Origin: RPQK01 sp041946865 | Lineage (GTDB): Bacteria > Acidobacteriota > UBA6911 > RPQK01 | Length of the DNA: 8,312 bases | Assembly (NCBI GenBank): GCA_041946865.1 | Contig: JBHGBF010000248.1 | Coordinates: 1-8,312, forward strand | Direction: 5' to 3' | Position numbers and translations under genes: made by a program | Shown here: piece after piece, positions 1-5,276 of the stretch | Layout: the number at the start of each line of letters is the position of its first letter | Numbering within the stretch: position 1 is the first letter of the stretch | Notes under the pieces: model-generated | The model's database searches: none | The model's input: only the letters and a program-made list of their open reading frames with translations | What the model was told of the DNA's origin: nothing

Positions 1-50
1 TGGTAAAGCACCGGCCTCTCTCCTCGTTGCTGCCACACTCCCAACAAAAA

Positions 51-74
51 ACTGAGGGGCTACGAGGCATTACC
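51..74 (+). repeat. Upstream block, copy 1 (similar to 5145-5174)
   Basis: The block begins ACTGAGGG, continues with C-TAC and GAG, and ends GCATTAcC. A related block at 5145-5174 has the same pieces in the same order, with small insertions between them. In both copies the block is preceded by an A-rich stretch starting ACAAA or ACAAAAA. Its GCATTA ends at 72, which is 106 bp before the ATG at 178; in the other copy the same distance separates GCATTA from the ATG at 5277. It may be a dispersed repeat or a conserved upstream regulatory segment; the sequence alone does not decide. Confidence 0.45.
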
Positions 75-106
75 ACAATCACCTTTTTTCCCTTGAGACA
101 GTGGTA

Positions 107-112
107 TATGAT
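107..112 (+). promoter_or_regulatory. Possible -10 box of the first hybrid kinase gene
   Basis: TATGAT matches the sigma-70 -10 consensus at five of six positions and lies about 70 bp before the chosen ATG. The overlapping TATATG at 105-110 is preceded by TGG, as in an extended -10. No convincing -35 hexamer is present: the position 17 bp upstream is a run of T. The box directly follows GTGGTA (101-106), which forms an inverted repeat with TACCAC (71-76). This is a weak call. Confidence 0.25.
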
Positions 113-162
113 TCCCCAACATTCGCGGACCAGCGAAATTGTCCAGCGGAAGCTCAAATGTC

Positions 163-167
163 AGGAG
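163..167 (+). promoter_or_regulatory. Ribosome binding site supporting the ATG at 178
   Basis: AGGAG lies 10 nt before the ATG at 178-180. The longer in-frame alternative, a TTG at 139-141, would add 13 residues (SSGSSNVRSHKS-like) ahead of the first receiver strand and has no purine-rich site at proper distance. A receiver normally starts within a few residues of its VLVVDDE strand, as it does with the ATG at 178. This is why the shorter start was chosen. Confidence 0.7.
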
Positions 168-177
168 CCACAAAAGT

Positions 178-1998
178 ATGACACGCGTGCTTGTCGTTGA
201 CGACGAGGCTGGAATTCGGTTGACCCTGGCGCGGTTGTTGAAACAGGACGGTTACGACGTCGAGGTGGCGGAGGACGCCGACAGTGCCCGCAAGTTGATT
301 TCCAATCAGAGTTTCGATGTGGTCATCAGCGATATCATTCTGGGTCAGGTTTCAGGCGTCGATCTGCTGCGTTATGTTCGTCAAACCGCTCCTGACGTCC
401 CGGTCGTGATGATGACGGGCGAACCGACTCTCGAAACGGCTATCGAAGCCGTTCGGGCCGGTGCTTACGATTACTTGAGTAAGCCCTTCAACCGGGATCT
501 GATTCGCCGTGTGGTTGCCAAAGCGGCCGCGGTCAAGGCCCTGATAGACGAGAAAAGGCGGCTGGAGGAAGCCAACTGCGCTTATCAGCGGGAACTGTTG
601 AGTGCCAAAGAGCGCGCCGACGCCGCCAACCGGGCCAAAAGCGCTTTTCTCGCCAACATGTCTCACGAGATTCGAACACCGATGAACGCCATTCTGGGCT
701 ACACCCAACTCATGCAACGTGACCCGGAGCTCACCGCCAAGCAACAAGATTACCTGAAGATCATTAACCGGAGCGGGGAACACCTGCTCGCTTTGATCAA
801 CGATGTCCTGGAGATGTCCAAGATCGAAGCCGGCAGGATTTCGGTAAACGAGAAGAGTTTCGACCTGCTTGAGCTGCTCGAGGACCTGACCACGATGTTT
901 CGGGTGCGGACTGAGGAAAAGGGGCTGTTCCTGCGCCTCGAGTGCCTGAACGAGCCTCCCTCTTACGTCCTGACGGATCAAGGAAAGGTGCGCCAGATCC
1001 TGATCAACATTATCGGCAATGCCGTCAAATTCACCAGACAGGGTGGGATCGTGGTGCGTTTGGACTGCCAACCGGCGGGACCGGGCCGGATACGGGTGAA
1101 GATCGAGGTGGAAGACACCGGATGCGGCATTGCTCCCGAAGAAATGACGAGGATCTTCGACCCGTTTGAACAGGCTGAGGGCGGGCGTCAAAAGGGCATG
1201 GGCAGCGGCCTCGGCCTGTCCATCAGTCGGCGGTACGCGGATTTGCTGGGAGGGACTCTGACTGTAACCAGCGAGCTCAACCACGGAACCGTCTTTTGCT
1301 TCGCATTCGAAGCCGGTGTCGGCCACGCAGCGGTCCATGAGCGAGCTGTGCCCAAAGTAGCGGCCCTGGCCCCCGACCATGTCGGCCGCCGGGTTCTGGT
1401 CGTCGACGACGTAGAGACCAATCGCAAAGCTCTGGCCAAAATGCTCGAAGGAGTGGGTTTTGAGACGCGAGAAGCAGACAACGGGGCCAGCGCGATTCAG
1501 CTTTCCTCTGATTGGTCGCCGAATGTCATCCTGCTGGATATGGCGATGCCGGACCTGGATGGTTGCGAGGTTGCCCGACGGATCAAATCCACACCCTGCG
1601 GTCAGTCGATTCCTATCCTGATTGTCTCGGCCCGTGCCTTGGAAGAGGACCGGGTCGAAGCGCTAAGGTCCGGCGCGGACGGCTTCATCCGCAAGCCCGT
1701 CAGCGAGGATGAGCTGTTCGCTGAAATCGGGAGGGTCTGCCAGGTCAAGTACACTTATCAGGAAACGCCTCCGGCCCCAGACAAGGACACGGGGCCCCGC
1801 CCAGTCGAGCACCGGATCCCCTTCCTGTCCGGAGACTGGACCAACGCCTTCAGGGATGCGGTGGAAGCAGCCGACTGCGATCGGCTGAGAGAATTGATCG
1901 ATCAGATTGAATCAACGTCCCCGGATAGCGCCCGCCTGTTACGAACTCGGCTGGAGCGGTACGACTATCCCGGCATGATCAGCCTCATCGGCGCCTGA
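178..1998 (+). CDS. Soluble hybrid histidine kinase, REC-HisKA-HATPase-REC
   Basis: This is a 606-residue cytoplasmic hybrid kinase; no membrane segment or signal peptide is visible. Receiver 1 (about 3-118) has acidic pair D8/D9, phosphoacceptor D52, T80 and K102, in an NtrC-like setting (MMTG, GAYDYLSKPF). A charged, probably coiled-coil linker (120-155) leads to the HisKA domain with H163 in NMSHEIRTPMN. The HATPase_c domain shows the N box around N281, DTGCGI at 313-318, FDPFEQ at 327-332 and GSGLGL at 342-347. Receiver 2 (404-522) has D410/D411, D454, S484 and K506. The last 60 residues (roughly 548-606) are helical and end in a FDY-type motif (YDYPGMISLI), as in the tails of many hybrid kinases; they contain no HPt-like histidine. 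All catalytic residues are present, so it should autophosphorylate and pass phosphate internally. With receiver 1 as its only N-terminal input, it is probably controlled by another kinase, perhaps a neighbour (inference). Input and target are unknown. It converges on the next gene with a 31-bp gap. Confidence 0.97.
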   Translation: MTRVLVVDDEAGIRLTLARLLKQDGYDVEVAEDADSARKLISNQSFDVVISDIILGQVSGVDLLRYVRQTAPDVPVVMMTGEPTLETAIEAVRAGAYDYLSKPFNRDLIRRVVAKAAAVKALIDEKRRLEEANCAYQRELLSAKERADAANRAKSAFLANMSHEIRTPMNAILGYTQLMQRDPELTAKQQDYLKIINRSGEHLLALINDVLEMSKIEAGRISVNEKSFDLLELLEDLTTMFRVRTEEKGLFLRLECLNEPPSYVLTDQGKVRQILINIIGNAVKFTRQGGIVVRLDCQPAGPGRIRVKIEVEDTGCGIAPEEMTRIFDPFEQAEGGRQKGMGSGLGLSISRRYADLLGGTLTVTSELNHGTVFCFAFEAGVGHAAVHERAVPKVAALAPDHVGRRVLVVDDVETNRKALAKMLEGVGFETREADNGASAIQLSSDWSPNVILLDMAMPDLDGCEVARRIKSTPCGQSIPILIVSARALEEDRVEALRSGADGFIRKPVSEDELFAEIGRVCQVKYTYQETPPAPDKDTGPRPVEHRIPFLSGDWTNAFRDAVEAADCDRLRELIDQIESTSPDSARLLRTRLERYDYPGMISLIGA

Positions 1999-2029
1999 AC
2001 AAGTTTGTCGGCTTCATGGTGATTCTCGC

Positions 2030-4750
2030 TCAGCTTCTTTGCCCCTCTGGCATCCTGTCCGCCGCATCATCCAGAGGCAGGTCGACGTGGAAACGCGTCC
2101 CCGTACCCGGTTCGCTTTCCACGCTCATTTCGCCGCCGTGGTCCCTGACGATGCCGTGACTGACCGACAGGCCCAGACCCGTTCCTTTGTCTCGGGGTTT
2201 GGTGGTAAAGAAGGGGTCGAAAATGCGCTCGCGCGCGTAAACCGGTATTCCCAGGCCGTGGTCTTCGACCGTCGTGCGAAGCCAGGAGCGCCCTGCCCTC
2301 TCGATAGCTTTGGCCGAGATCGTCAGCTTTTTGTTTTCGTGATGCTCTGGATACCGCTCATTGAGCGCGTCGCGGGCATTGGTGAACAGGTTCATGAGGA
2401 CCTGCTGTATCTGCTGCTTGCGGCACCAGATCGTCGGCAGGTCAGGAGGTACGGTGACCTGCACGATGATCTGGTCGTGGCGGATGAGGGTGTGGATCAG
2501 GGACAGCACGACTTCGACGATATCGCACATGCGGGCGGGAGCACGCGGCTGCTTGTCCTGACGAGCGAAGTTGAGCAGGTTCTGGACGATCGTGGCCACC
2601 CGCTCCGTTTCCTGCCTGATACTGGCGGCAAACTCCCTGATTTCGGAGTCGTTGGGCACTGCGTCTCCGATCAACTCGGCATAGTTCATGATGCTCATCA
2701 CGGGATTGTTGATCTCGTGAGCCACGCCGCCCGCCAGCGTGCTAATTGACTCCAACTTCTGACTTTGGCGGAGCTGGGCCTCCAGTCGTTCGTGTTCCGC
2801 TTCTGCCAGTTTCCGTCCGGTGATGTCGATGAAGGTGACCACAACCTGGCGAATCTTGCCCTCCGCGTCGGCTTCCGGGAAAGCGTTCACCAGTACCCAG
2901 ACGCAGTCGCCCGTACTCGGACGGCGCACCCCTGCGACTACATTCTCAAAGGGCTCAGACGTGCTCAGGACCCGATTGACCGGATATTCGTCAAGTGGCA
3001 GCGGTGTTCCATCTTCCCGGAGAAAGAACCACGCCGGGTCAATCGCGGTTTTGCCCAGCATCTGGTCCAGGGGTAATCCCAGCAGCGTGCAAGCCTGCTC
3101 GTTGGCCAGCACGACGCGCGTGTCCGGAGCATGGACAACGACGCCGGCAGGCAGATGCTGGATCAGGAGGCGGTGTTGCTGCTCACTCTCGCGCAGCGCC
3201 TGCTGCAGTTCGCGTTGCTGTTCGGCCAGCTCAATTCTTCGGACCGCGAAGGCGAGGTCCGCTGCCATTTCGCCGAACAGGGACTGTCCCTCGACGGCAA
3301 GGACGTGTTCGGCAGGGAGCGCGACTGATAGCACCCCATATGTCGTATCCTCGAACTCGAGCCGAGACGCAAGGACCCCACAGCCGGGGTAACTTCCGGC
3401 CAGCGGACAGCCGGAGCACTCTTTGATGGAGTCTGGAATGGCCACGACGCCCGGCGTCGCCAGGGCCCGTGTGGCGCAGTTCGGCAGATTCCCGTTCTCT
3501 ACCATTGTGCACAGGGCGGCCGCCGCATCAGCGTCGATACCGGACTGAGCCATCACGAGTCTGGCGCGCGACTTTCCGACCAGCGCGATCCAGGCGTGAG
3601 AATATCCCAGAGTCTCGATCAGGTTGCGGCATGCGCCCTCGATGAGACGTTCAAGATCGTCCTCCTTGGTAATGAGTTGGTTCACATTGCGGACGGCCCG
3701 GAGGACGGCGTTCAGGTGGAGTTCGCGGTGCTGCATGGCCAATTCCCGGAGATGAGCAGCGGTGCGCTGGCGAAACCACAATAGGTTAGTGCCGAAGCCG
3801 ACAGCCAGCAATAGTCCAGTGACGACCGCCACAGCCCATTGCGCCCGGATCCGCTGGCCCGCACAGGCTTCATCCGCATCGATCTTCGCAACCAGGAACC
3901 ACGGGGAGTCGGGCACACGGCGAACCGCCGCCACCACAGCGTGGCCACGGTAGTCCTTGCCCTGCACGACGCCCTGCACTCCCCGGACCGCCATCGATGC
4001 GGGAAGGTTACGGCGGCTAGCAGGGAACCGCAGGCGAAACGCCGTGTTCGCCCGGTGCCGAAGTTCGTTGAGATAGACGACCTCCTCGCCCTCGCGATGC
4101 ACCAGCAGGGTCTCCGCCGTTCGGCTTGGGACCGGCCAGGACTGGATCAGCGGGTAAAAATGTTGGCTCGGGGACATTCGCAGGACCAAGGCACCGGCCC
4201 GGCCCGATGCTGAAAGAGAGCTGTCGCCGACTGGCACGATCACGTCCAAGTGAATGCCTCGAGGCGAGGTTGCGTCGTGGAAATCCGTGAGCAGCGGTCT
4301 GCCTGACACCACCGCCTGTTTGACGCACGCGACATCGACCGTTCCCAATTGAGTCTCGCCCTCGCCTGAGGCAAGCCTGACGCGCCCCTCGGTGTCGGCG
4401 AGCAGGACCCGGGTATAGCCAAAGTTCGTTCGGACAGTATCCAGAGCCTCCAACACGTCCGGCAGGTTCCGGACCGTGCCGTGAGTCAGAATCTGGACGA
4501 TCGGTTTCGTAAACAGCGGATTCCTACGAATCGCCTCGCCATCCGCGATGCGTTCACGACGCCACGACGTGATCTGCTCCACCTTTAGATCCGCGACCGA
4601 AGCCAACCCGTTTTCCACCCCCTGCCGGAAATCGGCGGCCTGCCGTTCGTAATACCAGAAGCCGACCGACAGGATGCCGGCCGTCAAGCTCAGGAGAATC
4701 GCAAATGCGGGCCAGAATCCGCCCGCCTTCGGTCTGTTCGACCTGCTCAT
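2030..4750 (-). CDS. Membrane sensor histidine kinase, Cache-GAF-PAS-HisKA-HATPase
   Basis: This is a 906-residue inner-membrane sensor kinase. A transmembrane helix at about 12-33 and another at about 304-325 enclose some 270 extracytoplasmic residues. These resemble the double-Cache sensor of similar kinases (motifs such as PLIQSWPVPSRTAETLLV, LNELRHR, DYRGHAVVAA, SPWFLVAKIDADE). In the cytoplasm follow a GAF domain (about 355-505) with an unusual cysteine cluster (C414, C425, C445, C448, C457), a PAS domain (about 523-648) and a short coiled coil. The HisKA domain has H678 in GGVAHEINNP (NtrB-like class), and the HATPase_c domain has N791 in NARDAL, DHGLGI from D830, FDPFFTT and GTGLGL from G856. 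All kinase motifs are intact. There is no receiver, so its phosphate must go to a separate protein. The ATG is preceded by GGAG (4762-4759) with 8-nt spacing and overlaps the stop of the upstream receiver remnant as ATGA, which points to co-transcription and translational coupling. The ligand is not predictable from the sequence. Confidence 0.97.
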   Translation of the reverse strand: MSRSNRPKAGGFWPAFAILLSLTAGILSVGFWYYERQAADFRQGVENGLASVADLKVEQITSWRRERIADGEAIRRNPLFTKPIVQILTHGTVRNLPDVLEALDTVRTNFGYTRVLLADTEGRVRLASGEGETQLGTVDVACVKQAVVSGRPLLTDFHDATSPRGIHLDVIVPVGDSSLSASGRAGALVLRMSPSQHFYPLIQSWPVPSRTAETLLVHREGEEVVYLNELRHRANTAFRLRFPASRRNLPASMAVRGVQGVVQGKDYRGHAVVAAVRRVPDSPWFLVAKIDADEACAGQRIRAQWAVAVVTGLLLAVGFGTNLLWFRQRTAAHLRELAMQHRELHLNAVLRAVRNVNQLITKEDDLERLIEGACRNLIETLGYSHAWIALVGKSRARLVMAQSGIDADAAAALCTMVENGNLPNCATRALATPGVVAIPDSIKECSGCPLAGSYPGCGVLASRLEFEDTTYGVLSVALPAEHVLAVEGQSLFGEMAADLAFAVRRIELAEQQRELQQALRESEQQHRLLIQHLPAGVVVHAPDTRVVLANEQACTLLGLPLDQMLGKTAIDPAWFFLREDGTPLPLDEYPVNRVLSTSEPFENVVAGVRRPSTGDCVWVLVNAFPEADAEGKIRQVVVTFIDITGRKLAEAEHERLEAQLRQSQKLESISTLAGGVAHEINNPVMSIMNYAELIGDAVPNDSEIREFAASIRQETERVATIVQNLLNFARQDKQPRAPARMCDIVEVVLSLIHTLIRHDQIIVQVTVPPDLPTIWCRKQQIQQVLMNLFTNARDALNERYPEHHENKKLTISAKAIERAGRSWLRTTVEDHGLGIPVYARERIFDPFFTTKPRDKGTGLGLSVSHGIVRDHGGEMSVESEPGTGTRFHVDLPLDDAADRMPEGQRS

Positions 4751-4929
4751 TTGATGGTCTCCGGTGTTCGTATGACCGGCTCGATTTTGCCGAGCGGCGG
4801 GAGCAGGATTGCCGACGGGTGAGGCAAGGCGTCGAATTGGAAAGTGGAGTCTGGATAGCCGGTCACAACGGTGACGGGGAGGTCTGGATAGACGGCACGA
4901 ATTTCGCGCAACACGTCCGCCGGGCTCAT
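4747..4929 (-). pseudogene. Truncated receiver-domain gene (C-terminal half) coupled to the membrane kinase
   Basis: The 60-residue reading frame from the ATG at 4929 reads like helix 3 to strand 5 of a response-regulator receiver. It has DVLREIRAVYPDLPV, then VTVVTGYPDS with the conserved Thr in strand 4, then AILLPPLGKIEPVI where other receivers have a LLKKPF-type strand with the conserved Lys. That Lys is missing (Pro-Pro instead). The first half, with the acidic pair and the phosphoacceptor Asp, is absent; upstream residues in the same frame (open to an ATG at 5109) show no receiver similarity. GAGGG at 4941-4937 gives a plausible ribosome site 7 nt before the ATG. The stop TGA overlaps the kinase ATG (ATGA). 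I infer a receiver gene that lost its 5' half, perhaps through insertion of the repeat-like DNA upstream. A retained role as a coupling leader peptide is possible. It cannot act as a normal phosphoacceptor. Confidence 0.55.
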
Positions 4930-4936
4930 GTCCGCA

Positions 4937-5031
4937 CCCTCAAATCCAGGACAAAAACTCAACCCTATGCGCACCAATGTGTATCCAGGGCGCCCGACCC
5001 GCCGGAGGCCGCCGGCTGCCCTGGATTGAGG
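4937..5031 (-). promoter_or_regulatory. Leader with two mutually exclusive stems, one hiding the ribosome site
   Basis: Read on the minus strand, three complementary segments are visible. Segment A (5031-5018) is CCTCAATCCAGGGC, segment B (4991-4983) is GCCCTGGAT, and segment C (4950-4938) is CCTGGATTTGAGG. A pairs with B over 9 perfect base pairs, enclosing a 26-nt GC-rich loop with its own GCCGG/CCGGC stem. A also pairs with C over 12 base pairs with a single bulged U, and that pairing covers the GAGG ribosome site of the ATG at 4929. A-B and A-C cannot form together, so the leader could switch translation on or off. Whether this is a real regulator or simply the structure of a dispersed repeat is not settled. 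Confidence 0.4.
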
Positions 5032-5116
5032 CGAGTGGAAGTTTATGGGATTCGCACCTCGATTACAAATGATTTCTGCTCGTCTTCCGCGCGACAACTC
5101 CCGGCACATTCAAAGC

Positions 5117-5131
5117 CCGCCTTAAAGGCGG
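5117..5131. repeat. REP-like palindrome CCGCCTT-A-AAGGCGG
   Basis: A perfect 7-bp inverted repeat with one central base forms a hairpin with a CCGCC/GGCGG stem. Its flanks (CAAAGC on the left, AACTACAAAC on the right) look like the short extragenic palindromes I associate with Verrucomicrobia genomes (recollection, not a search). There is no T-tract on either strand, so a simple intrinsic terminator is unlikely. It lies within the divergent spacer, just upstream of the longest possible start (5109) of the receiver-remnant frame. Confidence 0.5.
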
Positions 5132-5144
5132 AACTACAAACAAG

Positions 5145-5174
5145 ACTGAGGGCTTACTGCGAGCCGCATTATCC
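5145..5174 (+). repeat. Upstream block, copy 2 (similar to 51-74)
   Basis: ACTGAGGG is followed by C-TTAC, TGCGAG and CCGCATTATCC. Compared with 51-74 it shares ACTGAGGG, C, TAC, GAG, GCATTA and CC in order. It follows the REP-like palindrome by 13 bp and directly precedes the -35 hexamer at 5177. GCATTA ends at 5171, 106 bp before the ATG at 5277. Confidence 0.45.
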
Positions 5175-5176
5175 GA

Positions 5177-5205
5177 TTGAAAACAGGACGGACGGTGATT
5201 AGAAT
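5177..5205 (+). promoter_or_regulatory. Sigma-70-like promoter of the 944-residue hybrid kinase gene
   Basis: TTGAAA (5177-5182) and TAGAAT (5200-5205) each match the sigma-70 hexamers at five of six positions, with the optimal 17-bp spacer. Transcription would start near 5212, leaving a leader of about 65 nt before the ATG at 5277. The promoter lies in the divergent spacer and points at the hybrid kinase. The -10 box is embedded in a perfect palindrome (5195-5208), which suggests that a regulator competes with RNA polymerase. Confidence 0.6.
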
Positions 5206-5209
5206 CACA
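5194..5209. promoter_or_regulatory. Palindromic operator candidate overlapping the -10 box, CRP/FNR-like
   Basis: GTGATT-AG-AATCAC (5195-5208) is a perfect dyad. With the following A it reads gGTGA-N6-TCACA, nine of ten positions of the CRP consensus TGTGA-N6-TCACA. Read as FNR type it is gTGAT-N4-ATCAc, eight of ten of TTGAT-N4-ATCAA. Because it covers the -10 hexamer, a bound protein would most simply repress. Assignment to the CRP/FNR family is inference; other dimeric regulators could use the same site. Confidence 0.45.
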
Positions 5210-5276
5210 GTGCAGTTGTGGAAGGAGCAGAGACTAACGGCGTTTCCAGGGCGGTCTTTGACTTCAGGAAACAGTT

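Larger units (their letters stand above)
4930..5276. other. Divergent spacer between the receiver remnant/kinase unit and the 944-residue hybrid kinase
   Basis: This 347-bp stretch has no convincing protein-coding gene, although the minus frame of the receiver remnant stays open to 5109. From left to right it holds the ribosome site and alternative stem-loop leader of the minus-strand unit (4937-5031), a region without visible signal (5032-5110), a GGCGG-type palindrome (5117-5131), the second copy of the upstream block (5145-5174), a sigma-70-like promoter with embedded palindrome for the plus strand (5177-5209), and a 5' untranslated leader to 5276. On the minus strand GATAAT (5173-5168) could be a -10 box for the kinase unit, but it has no good -35. 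Confidence 0.6.

Noticed and set aside
93..122. TTGAGA (93-98) as a -35 box for the first kinase gene
   Set aside because: At 16-19 bp spacing no acceptable -10 hexamer follows; the better -10 (TATGAT at 107) is too close to it.
139..177. TTG at 139 as start of the first hybrid kinase
   Set aside because: It has no ribosome site at proper distance, while AGGAG supports the ATG at 178, where the receiver domain begins naturally.
3..200. Plus-strand frame open from the window edge to about 200, possibly the end of an upstream gene
   Set aside because: The translation (VKHRPLSSLLPHSQQ...) resembles no family I know, overlaps the first kinase start, and runs across likely promoter sequence. Chance openness is more likely.
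352..1380. Long minus-strand frame (342 codons) opposite the first kinase gene
   Set aside because: It lies wholly antisense to a clear kinase with intact motifs and has no recognisable domain; it is a codon-bias shadow.
1999..2029. Bidirectional terminator in the 31-bp convergent gap
   Set aside because: Only a 4-bp palindrome (ACAA-GT-TTGT) is present, with no stable stem and no T-tract.
5168..5173. GATAAT on the minus strand as the promoter of the receiver remnant/kinase unit
   Set aside because: The -10 match is good, but no -35-like hexamer lies 15-19 bp upstream, so it is mentioned only in the description of the spacer.
4705..5202. 165-codon plus-strand frame across the kinase start and the divergent spacer
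   Set aside because: It begins inside the kinase gene on the opposite strand, runs through palindromic repeat-like DNA and has no recognisable protein features.
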